This document shows positions 47,656 through 61,299 of a DNA stretch of 64,000 bases, one piece after another. Made by a program: the position numbers and the translations under genes. Within the stretch, counting starts at the first letter, position 1, and each line of letters opens with the position of its first letter. Location of the stretch: the NCBI GenBank assembly GCA_000827265.1, contig KN834804.1, positions 72,922 through 136,921 on the forward strand, read 5' to 3'. The notes under the pieces were generated by a model that did not search any database, was not told where the DNA came from, and saw only the letters and a list, made by a program, of their open reading frames with translations. Origin of the DNA: Collybiopsis luxurians FD-317 M1. Lineage: Eukaryota; Basidiomycota; Agaricomycetes; Agaricales; Omphalotaceae.

Positions 47656-49139
47656 TAGTAACTATTGAGAGCCAGAGTAAAGATAAAGGGTTAATTTGCT
47701 TCTTGAAGATGAGCACTTGACTCTTGGGCGGCTTTTCATAACACTTCAGAGTTTTTGTGGGTTACTCGAAGAAGGAAAGGAAAAAATGCTTTGTCTTCCG
47801 GGGTCCTCAAATAGGTTACAGCTGTGGAGCATAGCACGCAATACCTCAATTCATTAAGCTTGAACTCCTCTCGGAATAATGAAAAATTCAGATGAGAACA
47901 GATCTGCTTGGGATGGTGAGGGGACCAGAGAAAGGCAGGGATCTGCAGAACCAGCTCTTTGAAGCATGGCGTTTAATAAAGTTTCTCCCACAGGCCACGC
48001 ATTAGAAGTCGTTTGGGCCTATCGAATATTTAGCTAATACAGTCTTGAAGCGATGCTCTTAAAGCTCCTTTACTTTCTTGGATGTTGATTGGCTTGGAAG
48101 GTGGGAAAAAGTAATTGTAAGAGGGGGCGCGTACCATCGTGTGTATCACTCGTAGAGTTCAAAGGAGAAGAGGAATTCGGTGAACGATATTAAGATTTCG
48201 GACGAAGCCGGAGAGGTAGACGGCAGATTAGACGCTCGTTATCCTCGTTGTCTCCTCTCAAGAAGCCACTATCATTCCCGAATTGATATCGCAGGTAAAA
48301 TTTTAAACCACCGAAAGATAAAATAGATGTATCAATTGACTACTATATCTATCCTCTTTCCTGCCTTCTGCGGCTCCGCCCGCAACCCATTTTCGATCAT
48401 TCCATCATAACCAATAAAACGGAACGCAGTTTTCGTCACATAGACTCTACTCTACCAACAAGGCCCATATTGAGGAGTCTTGATCGCCCTCGGGCCTCGG
48501 TCGAACTGTCTTCGCAGAACGAAGTATGTATAGACAAGACCAGGTCAAACCGCAAGCTTTGATTCCATATGAGATACACTGGGAGACTCAGAAAAATACA
48601 ATACAGCTACATCTGTGATTTATATTACATGTCTACGCTTATACCATAATTGACATATATGGCGTGAGTTCATGAAGCAAGTGCGTATAAGAATTGAAGG
48701 AAAGACAAGGCAAGCTTGCAACAGGGTGCTGTCCGAGAGCCAGTAAGTATGAAGTAAACAGATCGTGGATGGAAGACCACTTTGGATCTTTAATGCTGGT
48801 TCCCTGTCAATGATTCGACCCGAATGATCTCATTTTGAGCACTCCAAGGGGATCCCTCTCTAGCGCCGCCAGACTTCTGGGAAAAAATTTGATTAGAACG
48901 GAAGGACTGTAAACCGTATGGACAGTAATAATACCGGCCGAATGCAATGTTCTGAACTCGTCATCCATTTCCAGTGCTATAACAATCTTTGGTTAAATCG
49001 GGTATCAGCTGCAGACACCCTAAACTGCGAAGATGGGCACTAACCGGATTCGATGTTTGCAATTCCGATGGATTGTTTATGCCAGAAAAAACTGATCCTA
49101 TGAGCCAAAGACATAAGTATGCTCTACCACTGGGTAAGT
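47656..49139. other. Intergenic
   Basis: No gene recognised; short frames only. Confidence 0.5.
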
Positions 49140-49894
49140 TTACCAACCTGTCGTGTGGATTTCAATCGAGGACCTGGGAGCATCAGCTGTGGTGTCCGAG
49201 ACAGCAGTCGAGTTGTCCCCGTTGTTCTGGGCTGACGGACCTGTTGAGAGGTTTCCGACTCCAGCTGCCAGGGCGCCCAATGCTAGAGACGAGCTGTCTT
49301 CAACAGGAAGCGTCACAATTCCAGAATCCCTCAATTCATCGCGTATCTGTTTTGAGGTTCTCTGATGAGAGGAAGTTGTTAGCCATGCAAGATTAAAGGA
49401 TCTCAAGTACTTACGACAACTACGACCTGATCCTCAATAACTTTGTTGTGCAACTCTTTCAGACGAGATACTATCCCATCATGGTCCGGCCGAAAAATTG
49501 TCACCCAAATCCCAGTACCTGCAGCTTTGACCTGGTCCTCAAGACGATTCAATTCGCTACTATTTCTAAAGGCAGTGTCAGGTGGGCCTTTTCTTTCTTT
49601 TTTTTTCAGGTATTGAGCGAATACTTACAACATGTAAGTTTTATTCAAGCGGCGAAACTCTCTCTTATGCTCGTTAGTTCCATCCTTCTTGACTGCGTCA
49701 CGAAGCACATCCAATATTCCTGCAGTGGTTTGTAAATCCGCAAAAATGATAGCAACTTTTTGCTGGTTGCTTTCTGGAAGCAGCCTCCTAATGAAAGAGC
49801 GATTAGAACCGCCGAGATGGGCATCGGCATCACAGACACCAGAAGCCATCTGGAAAACGTTTGCAGCTACTGAAAGAGACACAATGGAGGTCAT
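49140..49894 (-). CDS. Small helical protein S2, divergent partner of K2
   Basis: Three exons (49629-49894, 49415-49565, 49140-49361) give 212 residues. Predicted mostly helical. The conserved core is FIRRLLPESNQQKVAIIF, then a second exon with RLEDQVKAAGTGIW-TIFR and LHNKVIEDQVVVV, then KQIRDELRDSGI. The C-terminal 60 residues are Ser/Ala/Asn-rich and absent from S3. No signal peptide or catalytic motif. It starts 358 bp from K2 in head-to-head orientation. Family unknown to me; S3 and S4 are paralogues. Confidence 0.75.
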
Positions 49895-50149
49895 GGCAAG
49901 GTAGGATTTGATAAAATGTTAGGTACTCGGGATGAAAGGAGGGACTGGCAATTTGAAAAAAAAACCGACTCTTTGGCCTCTTTTTATAGCTAGAGTCATT
50001 ATTCGTAAGTAAATCTGTCAGACTGTGACAAGATATCCATGGTGATGGATGGGCAGAGATAGAACAAAGGGGATAAACGCACGACAAAGTCGCCATTACA
50101 ACGGAATTCAGAAAAGTACAAGGACTTAGGACACGGCGTTCTCGACTTT

Positions 50150-50165
50150 CCCACGAGTCTGTGGG
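50150..50165. promoter_or_regulatory. Palindromic element in the S2/K2 promoter
   Basis: CCCAC-GAGTCT-GTGGG, a perfect 5+5 palindrome with a 6-bp centre, in the 358-bp shared promoter. It is conserved upstream of K1 at a similar place. Candidate bidirectional regulator site; the binding factor is unknown. Confidence 0.45.
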
Positions 50166-50252
50166 TCCTGATGTACGTCAACACTCTTTTGTTGTTGTTA
50201 CGTATACGGACACGGTTGACGTTCTGAATGCTACCTCTTTTCCTATCCCACC

Positions 50253-51612
50253 ATGTCTAGCTCGAGCGACAGTGTCAACGAGGATGAACCAGTAAGGCTA
50301 GAAGATCTCCTGGAATTTGAGGTCTTTTGGCGTGACCACTATGAATGGCTCAGGGATAGAGGCTATGTTCTTCGCCCGCGCTATCGTCCGGGATGGGTCG
50401 CGTCTTGGGTTGGAACCAACACGTTCCCGTTTGACTGCGAAGACGGCCAGGTTCAGCCCCTTGTGAGTATTATATTTCAAAAGACAATATGGCCTAAAAT
50501 TTTTGCAGTTTGAATATAATCTAGACGCGATTCGCATTGCAGATGGAAAGCCTGTCATGCTTAGACGCGCCGACCCCCCATCTGTTTCCGACGAGCTTAA
50601 AATCGGTCGATTACTTTCCTCTATGCCTCCTGACCCCCGGAATCATTGTGTGCCCACTTACGAGACCATCACCATCCCGGAATTGGATACGGAAGGAAGG
50701 AACACCCTTGTCGTGATGCCCTTCCTTGTCCCATGGGGTAAACCAGACTTTGACACCGTAGGAGAAGTTGTAGATTTTTGCACTCAAATGTTCGAAGTGA
50801 GTAATGCTTTGGTATTGCTACTGTCCGCTCTAAATTGATCATCAGGGCCTTCAATATATCCACAGTTTGAACGTGGCACACAAGTATGGACTTTCTTTCC
50901 GCAAATTTGGTTGTCTCCTTCTGAAGCATTCCTAGTGACGCAAAAACTACCAATATAATGATGGACTGGTCACCATTATACCCAGATCCTCCCCATTCCC
51001 TACGCTCTTCACGAAGAATGGACTGGAGTGGTCCATCTAAGCCTAGCAGTCGCACTCTCCGCCCCGTCAAGTATTATTTTATCGACTGGAATTTGTCGAG
51101 GTATTTCGATCCCACTAGCGGCACTCCACCTCGGCTGCCCCCAGGATATGGTGGTGATCCGTCAGTGCCTGAGTTCAAAAGAAAGGAACCTTGCGATCCC
51201 TTTGCAGTCGATGTATATTGCTTAGGGAATGTTATTCGAGAGAAATTCATTGTTGTACGTCTGCACACCTGTTCTTGATATCAGTGGAAGCCTAATAGCT
51301 ACCTAGGGTGACCCCGTTTTTCATTACCCTCCCAGGCGCAATGTTGAATTCCTGGAGGAACTTGTTTCAGACATGACTCACGATGATCCTACTAAACGGC
51401 CAACTATGACTGAAGTAGTATCACGTTTCGAAGTCATTCGGAAAGGACTGAGCTGGTGGAAACTGCGTTCCCGAGTTTCAGCCAAGACAGCTTCCTCCCT
51501 TCTTTACCGTCTCTATTCACCATTTCACTGGATTGTCCAACTGAGTTACATCATCCGACGAATACCAGCTATACCGGATTACACAAGGAATAAAGAATAC
51601 TCAAATGTGTAG
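50253..51612 (+). CDS. Kinase-like protein K2 (Agaricomycete family), intact
   Basis: Five exons (50253-50462, 50509-50796, 50846-50883, 50936-51254, 51307-51612) give 386 residues. It opens with FEVFWRDHYEWLRDRGYVLR, typical of this mushroom family. The ATP-lysine position (usual VLK) reads VMLRR near 86-90. The catalytic loop is HNDAKTTNIMM (His178-Asp180-Asn185), so Asp and Asn stay while the HRD Arg is lost. The DFG position is IDWNLS (Asp229), so Asp stays and Gly is lost. The C-lobe has the DP-AVDVYCLGN and DDPTKRPTMTEVV helices. Probably an impaired or atypical kinase. It is the only copy of the array without a lesion. Divergent from S2. Confidence 0.85.
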
Positions 51613-52139
51613 ACTAATTGCAAACTTGATTGTATTGAATTTTATTCCTTTGCCTAGGCAAAATATCTACTGTGCTTAAGATGATTCGGAGACAGGGTAA
51701 TGTATTGCACAAATTGTCACTCAGGCGACTTTGTGTGCCTCTGTTCTGATTCATAGATGGGCACAAGGGACTTGCAACAAATAGTGCTGTTGTACTATTA
51801 TTAATCATTAGTTTGAATGTTACGAAGAAGCTCAGGGACGCTTGTCGCTTGTGGGTTTCGGGGGATACCTTATTGACTTCTAATTCCTTTGTCGACATTC
51901 TAGAGCTTCGGAGAGTTATATTACATTAATTATTGGTTGGGAATACGAGTATATGCTAGTATATGCCACTCCAAACAGATTCATGACGATGGGCTAGACA
52001 AACTCCCTTGAAGATAATATCGGGAACTCCTACACTACATCGTTGGCCAACCTCGTCAGCTGAACTCTCGACTCCACCAGCGGAGTCTGGTACCAAACTT
52101 CGAATATAGCCAAAAGATGGCCAGCGTGATATCTAGGTC
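51613..52139. other. Intergenic between K2 and S3
   Basis: Convergent 3' flanks. No gene recognised. Confidence 0.5.
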
Positions 52140-52685
52140 TTAGATACCGGTATCCAAAATTTCAGAACGTATGCTTCTTACGGTTTTCTAAAGTCAATGA
52201 AGAGATTAAGGACTCAAGAGTCAAGGGCAAGACAAACACTCACTAGAAAGAATGCCTGATCACGAGTAACAACGGCACACAAGCTGTCCAGGTTCCTCCC
52301 TATTTCATCAGAAACCAATCGAAAGATAATCGGCCATTTGTCAGTCTCAGAAGCAAGGGTTTTCAATCGTAGAATATGCCTGAAGATGTACATTATCGAC
52401 TCTGTCGGAAAAGACGAAGATAGGTGAAACTCACGTTCTGCGAATTTCATTGACGCTAGAAAGCCATGCACGATGCTCGTCTGACCCACATCTCATAATC
52501 AAGTAGCGGAAACTCTCCAGTATCTCCGTCATGCTATCCAGTTTTGAAGAAATAACGGCAATCTTGTGCTCGTCGCTCTCGGGGAGTAGTCTCTTGATTA
52601 CTGAATTTTCACCATTGATACGGTCATCAAGATTGTTTACAGCTGATATCAACTCGGTAAATGAGACGGTCGTCAAAAGAGCCAT
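52140..52685 (-). CDS. Small helical protein S3
   Basis: Three exons (52435-52685, 52244-52379, 52140-52187) give 144 residues. Exon 1 has VIKRLLPESDEHKIAVI; exon 2 has WPIIFRLVSDEIG and VVTRDQAFFL, aligning with S2; exon 3 ends RSIRSEILDTGI, the same place where S2 continues. So this is the core form without the Ser-rich tail. It lies head-to-head with K3 but 1.5 kb away. Confidence 0.75.
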
Positions 52686-54199
52686 TGAATCGTAAAGTTC
52701 GTCGGAAGAAGTGATCTGAAGATAAGTGCTCGCCTCGACCCCTTTTGACCCATTTTATAGGGGTACTAACTGTACGTACCAGCTAGGGTAACAACAGGAT
52801 ATCGTCGAGCATCGTTTAGCAGTAGCATAAGAGATAAAGAGCTGCTTCTTTAAGAATAAAGTCGTTTCCAGAGGTCAAATCAATGTACTGTATTGAAACC
52901 TGAGGTGCTGTCGATTCAATTGTGGCAAGATCCCTTGTTGATGTGTCAGAGCAGTGTCCTCTTTGTTCTTTGACCTTGTCGTGAGTACAAGCTGCTTTAA
53001 GCTCATATCGACGTGACAGACTTCAATGTGATACCATGCTGTTACCGGAATATGAACTAGATTTTTTGGGCGTAGTTAAAAGTTTCTCCTATGGAGCGGT
53101 TCTACGATTTCAGCTGATCTCAAATTTAGACTAAAGTATTCAGAAAATGACAGATGTAATTGTGATCGTTTTTGAAGTACAGAACTGGCACAGATGTCAG
53201 GAGCGTGAACATAACCAGTGTCCTAGCAGCGGCACAAATATTATACACGATTCTAGTGAGGAAACGAAACGAAGAGTGCACAATGAAAACTCTTTCAGAA
53301 GCGTGACCATGAGGATAGATATTCGATTCTTTGTCCTTCCAAAGCTTAAATAAAGTAAGTATAGGATTCGTGTTAATCCATCGGGAGGAAATCGGGCATT
53401 CAAAGATGAACAGTTAAAGATCATCTCCTTAAACGACATCACCTATTTATACAATGTTGACTGCTTGTACAACACCACCTGGAAGCTACATGCTGTCAAA
53501 AACAGTTAGATATCATTCCATGGTATCGCATAAATTATTCTAGCATTATAGGTCTTATCCACAAGGAGTACCCGAGCTGCCAGGTAGATGCCGAAAGACG
53601 GGTGATTTTTGATGTGAATGAGTTCACTCTGGACATTTTGCTTAAATTTTGAAAGTATTCAGAGAGACTTTCCGAGATATTTGGAGCATTTTGTTTGCCG
53701 GAGTTTTGGCTAAAACTCAGATTTTGCACCAATATTGTCGAAATATTGGTTTTTGACAATAAATGCGTCGGTTCGCTAAAAATAGCACCGCCACAGAATT
53801 AACTCCGGAGCTGACCGGACGTTTCAGCGCTTAAGTTCTTGGTTTGGTCCCTGTTTTTTTCGTCTGCATTCGATATTCTGACAGGACCTCTAAAGTCGGA
53901 CATATCTCTACCTCAACTCTGCCTTAACTTAGCAAAAAAAAAAAAACAAACCGTATTCGTGAAGTGATCGACCCAAAGGTGGCGGCGTCGTCGGACGTGG
54001 CGAGTTGGTGGCGAATGAAATGTGAACAACAAAATCAGGTCAGCTTGAACAACATTTGCAGCAACAATAAGGCATATAGTTCGACTGATCATCTAATCTC
54101 AAATATTCGCTGGATTATTTATTGGAAGCTTTACTTGCTGCGAGAAGTCGTAAACTATCCCGAACTTCGATTTCATTTGCTTCTTTTACAGCTCCCTCC
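52686..54199. other. Intergenic between S3 and K3
   Basis: Longer than the S2/K2 spacer. No gene recognised and no clear copy of the CCCAC-N6-GTGGG palindrome, suggesting insertion or replacement here. Ends in a pyrimidine-rich leader. Confidence 0.5.
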
Positions 54200-55567
54200 A
54201 TGTCTAGTCCAAGCGAACGCGTCAGCATCGATGAGCCAGCAACCCATCCATTCCGCAAGCGTGAAGAGCTGGCGGATTACGAAGTTTTTTGGCGTGACCA
54301 TTACGACTGGCTCAAGGAAAAAGGCTATCTTCTTCGTGCACGTTACCGTTCCGGTTGGGTAGCATCTTGGGCTGGGACAAACAAGTTCTCGATTCTCTGT
54401 GAAGATTCCCATTATCAGCCACTGGTGAGTGTCCGCGTTTTGAGAGAAAAATTCACTGTAACATGATGAACATTCCACAGTTTCGATATAACATGGACGC
54501 GATTCGCATTGCAGACGGGAAGCCAGTGATGCTTCGCCGACCCGATTCACCCTCCGTTCCCGACGAGCTCAAGATTGGTAAATTGTTGCTCTCTAATCCT
54601 ACAGACCCACGAAATCACTGTGTGCCCGTTCACGAGACTCTCTACCTTCCAGAATCGGATGAGAAAGGGAGAAACTCCATCATAGTCATGCCATATCTCG
54701 TTGAGTGGGATGAAGCCGATTTCAAGACCGTAGGAGAGGTTGTGGACTTCTGCTGTCAAATCTTCGAAGTGAGTAATCGCTATAGTCAGAAGAGACCTCC
54801 AATTTTATCCCAAGGGTCTGCAATATATTCACAGTCTGAACATCGCACACAAGTTTGTTCACTCCTAGTATTTTATGTTCACTATCTAATTCCTTCTCAG
54901 TGACAAAAAATCAACCAACATAATGATGGATTGGTCGCCCTTATATTCGGATCCACCACATTTTGTACGTCCATACAAGAAAATGGACTGGAGTGGTCCA
55001 TCGAAGCCTCACACTCGAACTACTTGCCCTGTCAAGTATTATTTTATAGACTGGGATCTATCGATGGAGTATGATCGCAGTAGGAGTCCTCCACCACGCA
55101 TTCGTCAGGATATGGTGGCGACCGGTCAGTTCCCGAGTTCAAGAGGAACGAACCATGCGATCCTTTTGCGGTGGATGTATATTGTTTAGGAAATGTCATT
55201 CGGAACAAGTTTATCACAGTGAGTTTATTCTCTCCAAACGTGATCCTAAGCTTGAAAAACTGCTTAGGGTCAACAAATCATATTGTACTCGTATCCACCT
55301 CGACGGAATGTTGAGTTTTTGAAGGACCTCATTGCAGATATGACCCATGACGATCCTACAAAGCGACCAACGATGGATGAAGTGGTTCGTCATTTCGAGG
55401 AAATTCGGAAGGGGCTTAGCTGGTGGAAGTTGCGCTCGCGCATATCTGCCAAAACAGTTCTCATCCTTTTCCACCGTCTTTATTCACCTATCCATCGGCT
55501 CATTCAACTGAGTTATATTGTTCGACGAATTCCAGCTATACCCGATTACACCAGGAATAAAGGTTAG
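54200..55567 (+). pseudogene. Kinase-like protein K3 with a single frameshift
   Basis: Exons 54200-54424, 54481-54768, 54815-54852, 54901 to about 55219 and about 55272-55567 follow K2. Start and all splice sites are intact, with EVFWRDHYDWLKEKGYLLR, a catalytic loop HNDKKSTNIMM, and IDWDLS at the DFG position. In exon 4 one base is missing near 55104-55108 (cgtcaggatatgg against K2 ccaggatatgg with a further C). The frame leaves the expected GYGGD-SVPEF path and later stops. Downstream sequence is otherwise intact, so the lesion is recent or a sequencing error. Confidence 0.8.
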
Positions 55568-56134
55568 GTTAATCGTACTTGCTCTGCACCGGGTTACTTT
55601 GAATGTGTTTTTTTACTTGTATCAAGCAGAACGATCGCTCATTATCATGAAAGATATGATGCGGGGATTGCTGGACCAATCTTATTACGATTTATTGTAT
55701 AGTGTAACTTTGTATGAAACTGTAGCGGCGGCAAGCACAATGCGTGAGCGATGTTTTCCCCTTTACGGCGGTTCTGCCATGTTCTTGTCAGATGGCAAGT
55801 ACAAGGCTGCTCATTTGCAGGTCCGGGATCACATCGAGCACCTGGTCAGAGACTGAACCTTAATTCTTGCCAGGCTATCTACTGTATTTGTTCTATCTTC
55901 AGTCTGAATGTTGCGCCGCCACAATAGTACAAGGGAAACGTGGATTTTAGGGTCTTTCGACCTCCAGTATACAACGTTTTGACCGAATAATGAATGCTGA
56001 ATCGAAGCCGCGGGCTCTTTTCGTTGTTGAGACTTGCTCGAATTCAAGCTTTATCCGGAAACTCATTTGGAAGCGAGAACCGCACCGAAATAAACAGGGT
56101 TATCATCATTACACTCTAAATTTGGTTAAACGCT
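55568..56134. other. Intergenic with one unsupported frame
   Basis: A plus-strand frame to 55856 (from KDMMRGLLDQSYYDLL to RDHIEHLVRD) is helical and open but has no motif or relative here. I do not call it a gene. Confidence 0.4.
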
Positions 56135-57809
<1,675 letters not shown>

Positions 57810-58077
57810 CTTTACAAGAATTTTGGCGATAATTGAGAAATCTAGTTACAGTTATAAGATTCGAGCTTTTACTAGCCTCGAAATGAAGGAAAGAGAGAAA
57901 GGTTTGTGGATTGGTAAGATTATCATGACAATTTTGGAAGAACCGGGTTTATCGCCGGCCCGAGGTTATGTTCTTTAAATTAAAGCGGGAGTGTATATAC
58001 ATGCAGTGAAAGAGATTATCAAAGCGATATGTGGAAAGCTTCAAACGTTTCAGGTTCAATACGCCAACTGTAGTACG
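57810..58077. other. Intergenic between the Nudix gene and S4
   Basis: Upstream of the Nudix gene and 3' to S4. No gene. Confidence 0.5.
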
Positions 58078-58664
58078 TTAAGAGCGATGTAAAGTATTTT
58101 TGCTCGTATTTTTAGCCTTCCCCTCTGTGTTGGACGGAATGCTGATATATCGGATCCTTGCCCGTATCTTCCTTGCTGCGCTCTAGAGTCAGAAGAAAAC
58201 AAGACTCGGTTGAGGCGCAATAGTCCTAGTCGAAAGGAAAGCATTGAACTTACGAGCCAGAGCGCATAATCGCGAGCGACAGTGGTGCGCAACGCGTCCA
58301 GTTCCGTTGTATCTCCGACAGCTTCGAAGCGTGCAATGTACCTGTCGTAGATCAGTAAAAGCAATGTACAGTAAGTAAAGCGTGCTTCATTGAAATAAAC
58401 ACCTTGAACTTACCCTTCGCAGCTTTGATTGGCATCCTGAAGCCATGTACGATCGTCGTCTGTCCCATTTTCTATCACCAAGTCACGAAGGTCCTCCAGG
58501 ACCTGCTTCATGCTCCTTAATATTTCGCAGACATCAGTAAGCTTCTCCTCCCTACTCTCCGGGCGTAGTCGCTTGAAAAATGATTTATCACAGGGGATAA
58601 TCTCTTCTGCGTTACGTCCGGCCTCGAATCCCCAGGCAATGAAACGAGTTGTTGGAAAAACCAT
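58078..58664 (-). CDS. Small helical protein S4 (no kinase partner)
   Basis: Three exons (58414-58664, 58254-58341, 58078-58182) give 147 residues. Exon 1 is exactly as long as in S3 and carries FFKRLRPESREEKLTDVC. Exon 2 is shorter (LDALRTTVARDYALWL) and lacks the WPIIF part. Exon 3 reads ARKIRARIRYISI. No kinase-like gene lies divergently upstream, so it is an orphan of the S/K pairing. Confidence 0.75.
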
Positions 58665-59694
58665 TGTAAAGTGAGATTGGTCAGTAGTGGACGTGATGTT
58701 GGTCAGTGTTGGATGTGATGTTGGAGATGATTATTCGCTCTTTGACCCTTTTTATACTCAGAGATGCATGAAACTCGTGAAACAGCGGACAAAGAGTCCC
58801 TTTACGAGATCAAGGTGGTTTCTAGAGATTAAGTCAGGCGAATACTCGGTGGTATTGGGTAGGATACTTGTTGGTGTGTGTCGGAACAATGACATCCTTG
58901 TTCTTTGACCGGGCCTTGTTGCGGATAGATGGTTCGGATCAGTCTTTCGACGTGACAGAGCATGGTATTACAAGTGTGGCGTTGACAGAACTCAAATGCA
59001 GGAGGTTTGGATAAGCTGAGATCGTCAGAGACCGTAGATCCCTTGAATCCACTGGTATACTTTGCGTTCAGTTACTACGTTATGAAGAGAGTATCGCCAG
59101 TGCAGGCTGGATTTTCCTTCCGTTAACAAGTTCTTGCGTTCTCATCTAGTTTCCGGTTATGCTGTGCTCGTTGAACCGTGTGGGTGCTTGTAGGAGTGCA
59201 CGATATAATCGTTGCCATGGGACAAAGTCCAGCATTGAACACTTTGTCCACTAGCTTAACGACCTTAGATTTAAGGTTTCAAAGTTTGAACCAAAATAGA
59301 AGGTCTTCATGAATACATAAAGTAACACAACAACGCACAGGACATACTGAGCTCATGTAGAGAAGCTCAAAGACGTTGACCATTGAATCGACGGAGATGC
59401 GCGTGTCGACTGACATTGTAATGAACCTGCACAAGGCGAGATCATTCTCCCTGAGCTTCCGGCCAGCTGTTCACGCCAGGTTGTGTGATCTGGATTCACA
59501 GAGACGGTTTGAAGCTTACCCCACTCTCGAATCGGATTTACGCTCAGTTGGAAGAATCCACAACTCGCCGTGACGCCGTCGCGTCGCTAGGTACTAAGGT
59601 AGTACGTCCAGGATGCGCATGACTTGAGCAGTGAACAGGACTTTTTCACGTGAGCTTATTTTGCGTTCCAGTGACTTTCTCTTTATCTTCCATC
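58665..59694. other. Intergenic
   Basis: No gene recognised between S4 and the F-box genes; no kinase remnant seen. Confidence 0.5.
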
Positions 59695-61025
59695 ATGGCT
59701 TCAATAATGGATTTACCCACTGAACTTCACGAGCAGATAATCAACTTTGCCTTAGTATCAACATACTCAACAGTCCCATACTCTCCCAATTTCGCCCTCA
59801 ATTTCGCCCTCGTATCTAGGGTATGGACTCCCAGATGCCGGCATCACCTAGCCCTACTCTTAGATGAACGCACAATCAAATCCAAAAAACTGCGGAAACT
59901 CGTTGACCTCTGCCAGCATCCATTATGCACGCTCGCCTTTGTCGGAAGCTTGTCCGTGGCTAACCTTGGAATTCTCTCGAAGCGGAATCCCATCAACGTT
60001 ACTGCCGCCAATGCTCTACTTTCCAGACCGTTCATTAGCGAAGAACGTAAGGGAGAGCAGGTTCTTAAATCTGTCTTTACGCACTTGAAGGAGCTCACAA
60101 TATACCAGGTCGGGTGGTGGACTTTTAAGGATGCAGCTCGGAATAGCCTGTTGGACGGATTCCGCTCAGTTACTCAACTTGGTCTCCACAACGTCAGCTT
60201 CATTGATATCGGGGATTTTCATGAACTTATATGCTCCTTTCCCTTGCTGGAATCCCTCATCTTTGGTTTGCTCCATCCAACTTCAGAATATAACAAGTCG
60301 GTTAAAAAACAAGGCTTACAGCTTCCATCGAATCTTCATTCGATTGAAGTCACTACGATGGATGTGGCTTCGGTTAAAGCCATCTTGATACTATACCCCT
60401 GTCCTTTGCTTCGTCATCTTGGCGATCGGGTGCGTTTTACAGCTTGGAAGAGGCGGAGTGTCGTGCTGTCGGTGAACTCCTGGCTGCCGCTGGGTCTTCC
60501 CTCGTTGACCTATCCCTCATGTTCTATGACTCCCCAAGGATAGATTTAAGGAAATTCATTTTGGATGACACCAGTGAGTGGCAATCGGTCAATACGTGGA
60601 TCAGTCATTAAATTCTCCCGGTAGTTCGTCAGTTTAGCCACTTTCGCAAGTTTGTGGATCTCACAAAGAACCCATTTCTCCAAAATCTCACTCTAGACAT
60701 CCATCCGGATCACTTCCTCCTCCTCTTTCTCAAACATTCTCCCCCACATCCAGATTCATCTATTCCAGCACTCAGCGTGCGACGCATTTCAATCCCGAGT
60801 CTCGAACGCTTCTATTATGGACGAAACAATCGGTTCGGGATTCTAAAGGATACTTTCACGCAAACAGATCTCGACCTTGCGCTACAACACCCAGCGCTGG
60901 CTAACGTTCAGGAACTAGAGTTTAAACTGCTTGGATTTTCTTCGAGAGGTCCCGTGTTGGATAGCATGAGGGGGATTTTGAGTGGTCTTTTGGAGCGCGG
61001 GGTTGAGCTAGTGGCAATAGACTAG
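59695..61025 (+). pseudogene. F-box-like protein F1 with a frameshift
   Basis: Paralogue of F2 with the same two exons (59695-60573, 60625-61025). It starts MASIMDLPTELHEQIINFAL, an F-box-like motif. Relative to F2, four bases are missing near 60413-60418. The frame reads into a stop at 60541-60543 (276 of 307 codons shifted only at the end). The rest of exon 1 and exon 2 remain open in the F2 frame. It may make a truncated protein of 282 residues. The F-box and most of the following repeats are kept. Confidence 0.75.
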
Positions 61026-61299
61026 ATTCATAGGGACAGACTTTTGGAGCTTTTTAGGAGCTTCGGGTCCGACTTTTCGGCCTGCGATGGTTCGGGAACG
61101 TGAGCTAGCTAATCGTTTATGAGTAGATAAGTATTCCAATGAAAATGGACACGATTTTCCGCCTAGTGGGAAGGATCCAGATTCCACAACTCGTCGTGAC
61201 GCGTAGTACGTGTCTAGGAAGCGCATGACTTGAGCACGACTTTTACACGTGAGCTTATTTTGCGTTCCAGTGACTTTCCCTTTCCCTTCATCTTCCATT
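61026..61299. other. F1/F2 spacer with duplicated leader
   Basis: The last 40 bases repeat the F1 leader almost exactly (acgtgagcttattttgcg, then ccagtgactttc), so the duplication unit included the promoter. Confidence 0.6.
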
